Below, in pieces: positions 41,542 to 49,295 of a stretch of 49,541 nt of DNA. The translations under genes were made by a program, and so were the position numbers. The stretch is taken from positions 1 through 49,541 of the forward strand of contig CAJMJN010000008.1 of the NCBI GenBank assembly GCA_905213875.1. The letters run 5' to 3'. Position 1 is the stretch's first letter; every line of letters begins with the position of its first letter. The DNA is from an uncultured Clostridium sp. (lineage in GTDB: Bacteria > Bacillota > Clostridia > TANB77 > CAG-508). The notes below the pieces were generated by a model, which was given only the letters and a program-made list of their open reading frames with translations, made no database searches and was not told where the DNA came from.

Positions 41542-42228
41542 ATGATAGAATTTAGAAATGTTTCAAAGGTTTATGATACAGGAACAAAAGCAGTAAAAAA
41601 CGCAAATTTTGTAATAGATAAAGGAGAATTTGCATTCTTAGTAGGTTCTTCAGGAAGTGGAAAATCAACATTAATAAAATTAATTTTAAAAGAAGAAGAA
41701 CCAACTTCTGGAAATATAATAATAAATGGTAAAGACACAACATTTTTAAAACCAAATAGAATACCATTTTTAAGAAGAAGTATGGGAGTAGTATTCCAGG
41801 ACTTTAGACTTTTACCAGATAAAACGGTATATGATAATGTAGCTTATGCTATGTATATAGTAAGAGCAACACCTAGACATATAAGAAGACAAGTTCCAAT
41901 GATACTTTCTTTAGTCGGACTTAGCGGAAAAGCTAAAATGTATCCAAATGAATTATCAGGAGGAGAACAACAAAGGGTTGCATTAGCTAGAGCATTAGTA
42001 AATAATCCATCAATGCTGATTGCAGACGAACCTACAGGAAACTTAGATCCAGACACAGCTTGGGATATAATGAATTTATTAAATGATATTAATATGAGAG
42101 GAACAACAGTTGTTGTAGCTACACACGCTAAAGATATAGTAAACCAAATGAAAAAAAGAGTAATACACATTCGCAAGGGCGAAATAATAAGAGATGATAA
42201 AAAAGGTGGTTATGATTGTGAAATATAA
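41542..42228 (+). CDS. ftsE: Cell-division ABC transporter ATPase FtsE
   Basis: 228 residues. Walker A GSSGSGKST, Q-loop VFQDFRLLPDKTVYDNVAY (typical of FtsE), ABC signature LSGGEQQRVALARAL, Walker B MLIADEPTGNLD and H-loop THAKD. With FtsX it does not transport but uses ATP to switch on peptidoglycan hydrolases outside. AAGGGAG precedes the ATG. The 3' end overlaps ftsX. Confidence 0.95.
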   Translation: MIEFRNVSKVYDTGTKAVKNANFVIDKGEFAFLVGSSGSGKSTLIKLILKEEEPTSGNIIINGKDTTFLKPNRIPFLRRSMGVVFQDFRLLPDKTVYDNVAYAMYIVRATPRHIRRQVPMILSLVGLSGKAKMYPNELSGGEQQRVALARALVNNPSMLIADEPTGNLDPDTAWDIMNLLNDINMRGTTVVVATHAKDIVNQMKKRVIHIRKGEIIRDDKKGGYDCEI

Positions 42229-43120
42229 CAGATTAGGATATTTAATAGGTGAAGGATTAAGCAATGTATTTAAAAACAAAAAATCAACTGGTGCATCTCT
42301 TATGATTATGTGTGCTACAATGATTATATTTGGAATTTTCTTAATATTAGGAGAAAATATAAATCATTTTGTTGAACAAGTAGAATCAGCACAAGGAATA
42401 CAAGTATTTGTGAAAAATGAAGCTACACAAGAACAAATAGATGAATTAGGAAGCAAACTTAAAGGCATAAATGGAGTTAATACAGTTGAATTTGTTTCAA
42501 AAGAAGATGCTTTAAAGCAAATGAAAGAAAGATTTGGAGATAAACAAAGTTTATTAGATGGATATGAAGGTGATAATAATATTTTTACAGCTTCATATGT
42601 AGTAACATTAGTAGATTTAAAACAAAGTAAGTCAGTACAAGATCAAATAAACACATTTGATATGGTAAAGAAAATTACAAGTAAAGATGAAACTGTTTCA
42701 ACATTAATCAATTTGGCTAATGGAATAAAAATAGTAACAGGAGTAATTCTTGTTTTATTAGTAGTAATTTCAATCTTTATTATAGCAAATACAATAAAAC
42801 TTACAGTACATGCAAGAAGAAAAGAAATTTCTATTATGAAATATGTTGGAGCAACAAATGGATTTATTAGATGGCCTTTTATTGTAGAAGGTATGATAAT
42901 AGGAATTCTTGCTAGTATAATATCAATACTACTTGTGGGTGGAGCATATAGTTTTATCGCAGAAAAATTAGTAAATTCAGAATTTATGCAAGTAATAAAT
43001 ATGAGTTTAATTAGTTTTAAAGACATGTTTAGTTCAATTATATTTGTATATATGTTGCTAGGAATAGGAATTGGTGTACTTGGAAGTATGATTTCTATGA
43101 GAAAATATTTAAAAGTATAA
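42218..43120 (+). CDS. ftsX: Cell-division membrane protein FtsX
   Basis: About 300 residues. The likely start is GTG at 42218, 8 bases after AAAGGTGG (42202-42209), giving MKYNRLGYLIGEGLSNVFKN, the usual FtsX opening; ATG at 42212 is too close to that site and 42194 has none. Four membrane segments with a large outside loop (about 50-155) between TM1 and TM2, and the FtsX/MacB-type C-terminal part (RRKEISIMKYVGATNGFIRWPF). It overlaps ftsE by 11 bases. The loop probably contacts the M23 hydrolases encoded next. Confidence 0.93.
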   Translation: MKYNRLGYLIGEGLSNVFKNKKSTGASLMIMCATMIIFGIFLILGENINHFVEQVESAQGIQVFVKNEATQEQIDELGSKLKGINGVNTVEFVSKEDALKQMKERFGDKQSLLDGYEGDNNIFTASYVVTLVDLKQSKSVQDQINTFDMVKKITSKDETVSTLINLANGIKIVTGVILVLLVVISIFIIANTIKLTVHARRKEISIMKYVGATNGFIRWPFIVEGMIIGILASIISILLVGGAYSFIAEKLVNSEFMQVINMSLISFKDMFSSIIFVYMLLGIGIGVLGSMISMRKYLKV

Positions 43121-43129
43121 GGAGCAAAT

Positions 43130-44356
43130 ATGCGCAAGTTTTTTAGAACAACTTTAGCTTTTGTAATATGTAGTTTAGTTATTTTTTCATTTGTATATGC
43201 AGAAGAAAATGAAACTAATAATACAACAAATACAGCTGCAACAGATTTACAGACACAAAGAAATGAAATACAAAATCAAATGAATGAAGCTAATGAACAA
43301 TTAGAAGGCGTACAAAATGATATATCAGAAAATTTACAACAAGTTCAAAAACTAGATGAAAAAATATCAAATTCACAACAAGAATTAGATGAACTAAATA
43401 AAAAAATAGAAGATTTAGAAAACTCATCAGAAGAAGTAGAAAAAAAACTAAAAACAGCTGAAGAAAATTACGATAAACAGAAAAAATTACTTGATTCATA
43501 TTTAGTAGCAGTTCAAGAATCAAGTGATACACAATATTTGGATGTACTATTATCATCAAAAAGTATATCAGAATTTTTATCTAATTATTTCTTAATTACA
43601 GAATTAGCCAATTCTCAAGTAGAATTACTTGAAGATATGCAAAATAAAAAAAATGAGATACAACAATCAAAAGAAAAATTAGATAAAAATAAAGAAGATT
43701 TGGCAGTTATAAAAGCAAATCAAACTAAAACAGCTACTGTTTTAGCAAATACAAAAACAGTAAGGGAAAATTTCATTTCAAAATTATCTGACCAAGAAAA
43801 AGATATACAAAGTAAAATAGATGAATATTACGCACAATTTAATGCAATAAATAGTGAAATTTTAAAATTAGCACAAGGTGGAATAGCAACTCAATATATT
43901 GGTGGTGAATTGGCATGGCCAGTTCCAGGATATACAGTAATAAGTTCTAATTATGGTATGAGAACACATCCAATAACAGGAGTATATAAATTACACACTG
44001 GTGTAGATATAAGAGCACCTTTAGGAGCAACATTTATAGCTGCTAATGATGGAATTGTAACTAAAGCAAGTTATAATGGAGCTTATGGAAATATGGTAAT
44101 AATTGATCATGGTGGAGGAGTGTCAACATTATATGCACATGGATCAGAAATATTGGTTCAAGTTGGACAAACAGTAAAAAGAGGGGAACCAGTATTAAAA
44201 GTGGGCTCAACAGGGTATTCAACAGGGCCACACGCACACTTTGAGGTAAGATTAAATGGAGTTGTAACAAATCCAATGCCATATATTACAAATGGTTTAG
44301 TACCAGAAACACAAAATAAAGATAACAATACAGAAAATAATAATACAGCTAATTAA
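43130..44356 (+). CDS. Secreted coiled-coil M23 peptidoglycan hydrolase, FtsEX-linked (first copy)
   Basis: 408 residues. Signal peptide 1-24 (hydrophobic, ending FVYA), a coiled coil of about 200 residues in two stretches (about 40-125 and 165-245), then a LytM/M23 domain: SSNYGMRTHPITGVYKLHTGVDIRAP with zinc ligands H and D, and GPHAHFEVRL with the HxH pair. EnvC in E. coli and PcsB or CwlO in Gram-positives have this plan and are controlled by FtsEX. All zinc ligands are present, so the enzyme should be active itself. 9 bases after ftsX. Confidence 0.92.
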   Translation: MRKFFRTTLAFVICSLVIFSFVYAEENETNNTTNTAATDLQTQRNEIQNQMNEANEQLEGVQNDISENLQQVQKLDEKISNSQQELDELNKKIEDLENSSEEVEKKLKTAEENYDKQKKLLDSYLVAVQESSDTQYLDVLLSSKSISEFLSNYFLITELANSQVELLEDMQNKKNEIQQSKEKLDKNKEDLAVIKANQTKTATVLANTKTVRENFISKLSDQEKDIQSKIDEYYAQFNAINSEILKLAQGGIATQYIGGELAWPVPGYTVISSNYGMRTHPITGVYKLHTGVDIRAPLGATFIAANDGIVTKASYNGAYGNMVIIDHGGGVSTLYAHGSEILVQVGQTVKRGEPVLKVGSTGYSTGPHAHFEVRLNGVVTNPMPYITNGLVPETQNKDNNTENNNTAN

Positions 44357-44375
44357 TAAAGTTGAGGAGGAACGT

Positions 44376-45605
44376 ATGAAAAAACAATCTTTAAAAGTAT
44401 TTAGTATTTTAATTATATTGATAGTAGTGTTGCAAACAACATCAGTATTTGCTGCTACAAATACGATATTGAATTCACAAAAAAGTGAAAATGACAAAAA
44501 AATCACAGAAAAACAATCAAACCTAGAGGACGTAAAAGAAGAAAAGTCGGAAACACAACAACAAGTAAATGATTTAAGTACTAAAATTTCTGAATATCAA
44601 TCACAAATAGATGAATTAGATTCCAAAATAGGAGATTTAAACAGTAAGATAGAAGAAGCACAAAATCACTTACAACAAAAACAAGAAGATTATGAAAAAA
44701 ATAAGAAATTAGCAGAAGAAAGACTAGTTGTAATGCAAGAAGAAGGTGATACCTCATATCTAGATTTTATACTAAAATCATCTAGTCTTACAGATATGAT
44801 TTCTAATTTTTATTTATCATCAGAAGTTGCAAATGCAGATATAGAATTAATAAATAAAATTGACAACGAAAAGAAAGAAGTAGAAAAAGCAAAAACTGAA
44901 TTAGAAGATAGTAAAAGAGATTTAGATACATCAAAGGCAGAAAAACAAGGAGTTTCTACTCAATTACAAGCTGCTAAAAATGAGAAAAGCGCACAAGTTG
45001 CAAAATTATCTGATGATCAAAAACAAATTGAAGAAGAATTAGATGAATTGCAAGAAGCTAATAAACAAATTCAAAAAGAAATAAATGCTAATGTTGCAAA
45101 ATATCAAGCACAAATAGCAGCTTTAAATAAAAAAAATAATAGTTCATCAAAAAATAACTCTAGTAATAATAGCGGAAATAGTGGAAACAGCGGAAATTAC
45201 AATGGCGGAGGAAGTGGAGTACTTGCAAGACCAGTAGCTAGTGGTAGTATAACAGCTGGAATGTATTATCCAAGTGGTTCATATCATGGGGCAATAGATT
45301 ATGGTGTACCAGCAGGAACACCTGTATATGCAGCAGCAGATGGAGTTGTTATAAAAACAGCTAACCTAACAACAAGTTATGGTACATATGTTGTTATACA
45401 ACATGCAAATGGATTACAAACATGGTATGCACATGGTACATCTGGATCAATTTGTGTATCAGAAGGTCAGACAGTTTCAAGAGGACAACAAATTATGAAA
45501 TCTGGAAATAGTGGCCATTCAACAGGAGCACATTTACATTTTGAGGTAAGAGTTGCACCATATAATTATAATACTTGTCGTGTAAACCCAACAAATTATA
45601 TGTAA
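44376..45605 (+). CDS. Secreted coiled-coil M23 peptidoglycan hydrolase (second copy)
   Basis: 409 residues with the same architecture as its neighbour: signal peptide (about 1-26, ending TSVFAA), two coils (about 35-120 and 160-245), a Ser/Asn/Gly linker (about 250-275, NNSSSKNNSSNNSGNSGN), and an M23 domain with YHGAIDYGVPAGTPVYAAADG and GAHLHFEVRV. Sequence identity to the first copy is strongest in the coil (QEEGDTSYLDFILKSSSLTD against the first copy's QESSDTQYLDVLLSSKSISE). A tandem duplication downstream of ftsEX is the simplest origin. GAGGAGG precedes the ATG, 19 bases after copy one. Confidence 0.92.
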   Translation: MKKQSLKVFSILIILIVVLQTTSVFAATNTILNSQKSENDKKITEKQSNLEDVKEEKSETQQQVNDLSTKISEYQSQIDELDSKIGDLNSKIEEAQNHLQQKQEDYEKNKKLAEERLVVMQEEGDTSYLDFILKSSSLTDMISNFYLSSEVANADIELINKIDNEKKEVEKAKTELEDSKRDLDTSKAEKQGVSTQLQAAKNEKSAQVAKLSDDQKQIEEELDELQEANKQIQKEINANVAKYQAQIAALNKKNNSSSKNNSSNNSGNSGNSGNYNGGGSGVLARPVASGSITAGMYYPSGSYHGAIDYGVPAGTPVYAAADGVVIKTANLTTSYGTYVVIQHANGLQTWYAHGTSGSICVSEGQTVSRGQQIMKSGNSGHSTGAHLHFEVRVAPYNYNTCRVNPTNYM

Positions 45606-45644
45606 TAAATACATAAAAAAATATAATGATAATATAATTACATA

Positions 45645-45715
45645 TGGGCGGAAACATTCCGCCCAAGTTGTTTATATAATAATATAAAGTGTTTTTATTA
45701 TTATATAAGCAACTT
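45645..45715. repeat. Two adjacent hairpins between the second M23 gene and ctpA
   Basis: First, TGGGCGGAA-ACA-TTCCGCCCA (9-bp perfect, 45645-45665). Second, 20-bp arms (45665-45684 and 45696-45715, one G-U pair) starting AAGTTGTTTATATAATAATA around an 11-base loop. No T tract follows either. They may terminate the ftsEX transcript or be a palindromic insertion. Confidence 0.7.
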
Positions 45716-45754
45716 AAATAAAAAACTTGGTAAATCTAGAAATGAAGAAAGGAA

Positions 45755-46981
45755 ATGTTGACCAAAATGGAAGAAAAAAGAGGAATGAAAACCTATAAAG
45801 TAATAATGCTTGTATTATTAGTAGCATTTATAACTTTTATATTAACAACCATAGGAATGTACAAATATTTTACAGGAACAGGTTTTGGAAAAAGTTTAGT
45901 ATCTTCTTCAAATGCAAACAATGAAATTGCAAATGAGTTAAACAAATATAGAAAAATTATAGATAAATATTATTTGGGAGATGTTGATGAAGAAAAACTA
46001 AAAGAAGGAGCTATAAAAGGATATATTGAAGGATTAGGAGACAAGTATAGTGAATACATATCTAAAGAAGATATGGAAGACTACATGGCAGATACAACAG
46101 GAAATTTTGTAGGCATAGGAATTTATATGGTACAAGATACTAAATCAAATAAAATTATGGTATTATCACCTATAAAAGGAGGTCCAGCAGAAAAGGCTGG
46201 AATTCAACCAGGTGATTACATAATTTCAGTTGATGATGTAGATTATGCAGGAGATCAAATGTCAGTAGCTGCAAACAAAATAAAGGGAGAAGCAGGAACA
46301 ACTGTAAAAATAAAAATTTTAAGAGATAGTGAAACAAAAGAATATGAATTAAAAAGAGAAAAAATAACAGTAAATCCAGTAGAAGGAAAAGTTTTAGATA
46401 ATAATATAGGATATTTAGAATTTTCATCTTTTGATGATGGAACTGCAGAAGAATTTAAAAATAAATACGAAGAATTACAAAAACAAGGAATTACTTCACT
46501 AATAATAGACTTAAGAAATAATGGTGGAGGAATAGTAAAAGAAGCACTAGAAATAGCAGACTATATATTAAATAAAGATGATGTTATTCTATATGAAGTT
46601 GATAAAAACGATAAAGAAACAGTGGAAAAATCAACAAATGATCCAATAATAAATATGCCGATAGTGGTACTAACAAATGGAAATACAGCAAGTTCATCAG
46701 AAATACTAGCAGGAGCATTAAAAGATCATGGCAAAGCAACAATTATTGGAGAAAAAACATATGGTAAAGGAGTAATTCAACAATTATTAACATTACCAGA
46801 TGGAAGTGGATTAAAAATTACATCTGAAGAATATTTAACACCAAATAAAACAAAATTAAATGGAATAGGTATAGAACCGGATGAACAAATATCATTACCA
46901 GATACAGTGAAAAATGTTCTAAATGTAGAAGAAAAAGATGACACACAATTACAAAAAGCAATAGAAACATTGAAAAAGTAG
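45755..46981 (+). CDS. ctpA: C-terminal processing peptidase CtpA/S41
   Basis: About 408 residues. One N-terminal membrane anchor (about 14-36), a helical pre-domain with LKEGAIKGYIEGLGDKYSEY, a PDZ domain (about 105-190, SPIKGGPAEKAGIQPGDYI) and the S41 protease core: LRNNGGGIVKEALEIADY, TNGNTASSSEILAGAL with the catalytic Ser and GEKTYGKGVIQQ with the Lys. Such enzymes trim envelope proteins and can process spore or hydrolase precursors. AAAGGA is very close to the ATG at 45755; TTG 45758 or ATG 45767 are alternative starts. Confidence 0.92.
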   Translation: MLTKMEEKRGMKTYKVIMLVLLVAFITFILTTIGMYKYFTGTGFGKSLVSSSNANNEIANELNKYRKIIDKYYLGDVDEEKLKEGAIKGYIEGLGDKYSEYISKEDMEDYMADTTGNFVGIGIYMVQDTKSNKIMVLSPIKGGPAEKAGIQPGDYIISVDDVDYAGDQMSVAANKIKGEAGTTVKIKILRDSETKEYELKREKITVNPVEGKVLDNNIGYLEFSSFDDGTAEEFKNKYEELQKQGITSLIIDLRNNGGGIVKEALEIADYILNKDDVILYEVDKNDKETVEKSTNDPIINMPIVVLTNGNTASSSEILAGALKDHGKATIIGEKTYGKGVIQQLLTLPDGSGLKITSEEYLTPNKTKLNGIGIEPDEQISLPDTVKNVLNVEEKDDTQLQKAIETLKK

Positions 46982-47010
46982 TTAATGCAATATTTTATAA
47001 AACAAACGTA

Positions 47011-47060
47011 GAAAGGAGCTATACTAACAATAGAAGGGTTTAGTATATAAAAAGAAAATG
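47011..47060 (+). promoter_or_regulatory. Translation leader of pgsA: Shine-Dalgarno, hairpin, start codon
   Basis: GAAAGGAG at 47011-47018, a perfect 8-bp hairpin (TATACTAA at 47020-47027, TTAGTATA at 47040-47047) with AGAAGGG in its loop, then exactly 10 bases to the ATG at 47058. No closer ribosome binding site exists and no ATG lies between. Third case of this layout in the window. Confidence 0.6.
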
Positions 47061-47651
47061 AATTTACCTAATAAATTAACAATTTTTAGAATTATATTAG
47101 TACCAATAATGGTAATAATTCCATTCTTGGGGATAGATGGAAAAATATTTGGAATACCAACAGAATGGATAATAATAGATCTAATATTTATAATAGCTTC
47201 AATAACAGACAAATTAGATGGATATCTAGCAAGAAAAAATAATCAAGTAACAACATTTGGAAAATTCCTAGATCCATTAGCAGACAAAATTTTAGTATTA
47301 GCTGCAATGGTAATGTTAGTAGAAATGTCAAAACTACCAGCATGGATACCAATTATAGTATTAGCAAGAGAATTTATGGTATCTGGTTATAGACTTATTG
47401 CAGTAGAAAAAGGTGGAGAAGTAATAGCTGCATCAAAATGGGGAAAATTAAAAACAGTAACACAGATGATAGCAATTATACTTGCAATATTAGATTTAAA
47501 TGCATTTGGTGAATGTTTTAAAGGAGTATTGCAAGGTGGAGATTTAATATTAAATCTAATTGTTACAATATTAATGATTGTTCAAGTAATAGCAACAATA
47601 TTTTCTGGAATAGATTATATGAAAGGTGCTAAAAAATATATAAAAGACTAG
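47058..47651 (+). CDS. pgsA: CDP-diacylglycerol-glycerol-3-phosphate 3-phosphatidyltransferase
   Basis: Makes phosphatidylglycerol phosphate from CDP-diacylglycerol and glycerol-3-phosphate in the membrane. 197 residues with about five or six membrane segments and the CDP-alcohol signature DG-x2-AR-x8-G-x3-D-x3-D, seen as DGYLARK (from about residue 55) followed by GKFLDPLADK. The N-terminal MNLPNKLTIFRIILVP is typical of PgsA. Start as in the hairpin leader above. Confidence 0.95.
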   Translation: MNLPNKLTIFRIILVPIMVIIPFLGIDGKIFGIPTEWIIIDLIFIIASITDKLDGYLARKNNQVTTFGKFLDPLADKILVLAAMVMLVEMSKLPAWIPIIVLAREFMVSGYRLIAVEKGGEVIAASKWGKLKTVTQMIAIILAILDLNAFGECFKGVLQGGDLILNLIVTILMIVQVIATIFSGIDYMKGAKKYIKD

Positions 47652-47688
47652 AAATTAGATTATATAAAAAGTAAAATTATACAAAAAG

Positions 47689-47717
47689 TGAAATTTGCTT
47701 GACAAATTTCATTTTTT
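47689..47717 (+). terminator. Intrinsic terminator of pgsA
   Basis: 9-bp perfect stem TGAAATTTG / CAAATTTCA with a 5-base loop CTTGA and a T6 run, 38 bases after the stop. It shares bases with the greA -35 box. Confidence 0.82.
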
Positions 47718-47727
47718 GACTTAATAT
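47699..47727 (+). promoter_or_regulatory. Promoter of greA
   Basis: TTGACA at 47699-47704, 17-base spacer, TAATAT at 47722-47727. The -35 box lies in the loop and right arm of the pgsA terminator. Confidence 0.55.
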
Positions 47728-47779
47728 ATTAATTGATTTTTTAAAACTTAAATTGCCTAAAGAAGGGAGAAAATAAGAA

Positions 47780-48256
47780 ATGGAAGAAAAGGAAGTAATC
47801 TTAACAAAAGAGGGTTATGATAAATTAGAAGAAGAATTAAATTTTTTAAAAACAGAAAAAAGAGCTGAAATAGCTGATAGAATAAAAGTAGCATTAGGTT
47901 TTGGGGATTTATCAGAAAACTCTGAATATGATGAAGCAAAAAATGCTCAAGCAGAAAATGAAGTAAGAATTGCAGAGCTTGAAAACAAATTAAGACATGC
48001 TAAAATAATAGATGAAAAAGAAATTGATACAGAAACAGTTCAAATAGGAAATATCGTAAAAGTATTAGATATGGAATTTGATGAAAAAATTGAATACACA
48101 ATAGTTGGATCAACAGAAGTAGATTTAGCATCAAATAAAATATCAAACGAATCGCCTCTAGGATCTGCATTATTAGGAGCAAGAAAAAATGAAGTTGTAG
48201 AAGTTAATGCACCTGCTGGAATTATTAAATATAAAATTTTAGCAATAAAGAAATAA
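47780..48256 (+). CDS. greA: Transcription elongation factor GreA
   Basis: Stimulates RNA cleavage by backtracked RNA polymerase. 158 residues, the family length. N-terminal coiled-coil finger (about 1-75: VILTKEGYDKLEEELNFL, then KVALGFGDLSENSEYDEAKN with the acidic tip Asp and Glu) and the C-terminal FKBP-like domain (SNKISNESPLGSALLGARKNEVVEV). AAGAAGGGAG precedes the ATG at about 12 bases. Confidence 0.96.
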   Translation: MEEKEVILTKEGYDKLEEELNFLKTEKRAEIADRIKVALGFGDLSENSEYDEAKNAQAENEVRIAELENKLRHAKIIDEKEIDTETVQIGNIVKVLDMEFDEKIEYTIVGSTEVDLASNKISNESPLGSALLGARKNEVVEVNAPAGIIKYKILAIKK

Positions 48257-48307
48257 GATATAAATAATTAAAAAACAATATTAATTTTATAATAAAAATG
48301 ACAAAAT

Positions 48308-48356
48308 AAAAAACTTTATACTAACAGTGTGTTAAACTATTGGTATAAAGTTTTTT
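48308..48356. terminator. Bidirectional terminator between greA and deoD
   Basis: 14-bp perfect stem AAAAAACTTTATAC / GTATAAAGTTTTTT; runs of A on one side and T on the other allow function in both directions between convergent genes. Confidence 0.85.
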
Positions 48357-48376
48357 CTATTTTTATTCTATTTGTA

Positions 48377-49099
48377 TTAAAGTTTTATTGCAGAATCCAA
48401 TGCAAGTGTAATCATGCTATTTAAACCTGTTTCACGATCTTTAGCTGATGCTACTTCAGTAATAAATTTAGAGTCTACTACACTCATTAGGCAACAAGCT
48501 TTTTTATTCAAAGTTTTAGCTGTATATAATAAAGAAAAAGCTTCCATTTCTGCACCTACAGGATTAAATCCTTCAGGAATTCTTTCAAAAAATTTATTTA
48601 AATCAGTCATGTATAAATCAAAACAATCTGTACAAACAGTATTTCCAGTAAATAAAGAAACATTGTTTTCAGCAGCTGTTTCAATAATAGTAGAATTCAA
48701 ATCTTTATTAGAATTGATAATATGACAATTATCATTATTAAACGTTAAAGCAAAATTACTTTCACTAAATACATTATCAGCTAAAATAATATCAAATAAC
48801 TTCAAATCAGGTGAATAAGCTCCACAAGATCCAATTCTTATAATATTTTCAACATCATATATTTTAAAAAGTTCATAAGAATAAATTCCCATACTTGGCA
48901 TTCCCATTCCAGAAGCCATAACTGTAATTTCTTTTCCTTTATATTTTCCTGTATATGCATATGCACATCTCACAGTATTTACAATTTTGTAATCATCTAA
49001 AAAATTTTCTGCAATATATTTAGCCCTTAATGGATCACCTGGCATTATAACAGTTTTGGCAATATCATTAATATTTGCATTATTATGTGGTGTTGGCAT
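48377..49099 (-). CDS. deoD: Purine nucleoside phosphorylase, DeoD type
   Basis: Hexameric enzyme that phosphorolyses purine (deoxy)nucleosides. 240 residues: start MPTPHNNANINDIAKTVIMPGDPLRAKYIAENFLDD (phosphate loop GDPLRAK), GSGMGMPSMGIYSYEL-like segment seen as SGMGMPSMGIYSYEL, RIGSCGAYS, and VGAEMEAFSLLYTA (ribose-binding Met-Glu). The C-terminal catalytic Asp is in the VVDSKF region (usually SDH); here the sequence VVDSKFITE lacks the His, a small deviation. GGAGGAA (reverse strand) precedes the ATG. One of two - strand genes. Confidence 0.93.
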   Translation of the reverse strand: MPTPHNNANINDIAKTVIMPGDPLRAKYIAENFLDDYKIVNTVRCAYAYTGKYKGKEITVMASGMGMPSMGIYSYELFKIYDVENIIRIGSCGAYSPDLKLFDIILADNVFSESNFALTFNNDNCHIINSNKDLNSTIIETAAENNVSLFTGNTVCTDCFDLYMTDLNKFFERIPEGFNPVGAEMEAFSLLYTAKTLNKKACCLMSVVDSKFITEVASAKDRETGLNSMITLALDSAIKL

Positions 49100-49220
49100 T
49101 ATAAATTCCTCCTTTGTTTTTTATGTATTATATCATATATGAATAAATAGTAAATATAAAAGATATATAAAATGTTAAAAAGTGTTGTATTACAATTGAT
49201 GTGAAACAAAATAAATAAAA

Positions 49221-49295
49221 TTGAATAAGTGATTTAAATCGTATATAATTGAGTTGCTAAACAGAAATTATATAAAGGAGATTTAAATCACTTAT
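49221..49295 (+). promoter_or_regulatory. Insertion-sequence promoter inside a 16-bp inverted repeat
   Basis: TTGAAT at 49221-49226, 17-base spacer, TATAAT at 49244-49249. A perfect 16-bp inverted repeat has its left arm (ATAAGTGATTTAAATC, 49225-49240) in the spacer and its right arm (49280-49295) between the AAAGGAG site and the ATG, covering the first two bases of the start codon. Transcripts from the own promoter lack the left arm; readthrough transcripts contain both. Confidence 0.65.

Noticed and set aside
48414..48725. 103-codon + strand frame opposite deoD
   Set aside because: Mirror of deoD with no ribosome binding site; deoD motifs are unambiguous.
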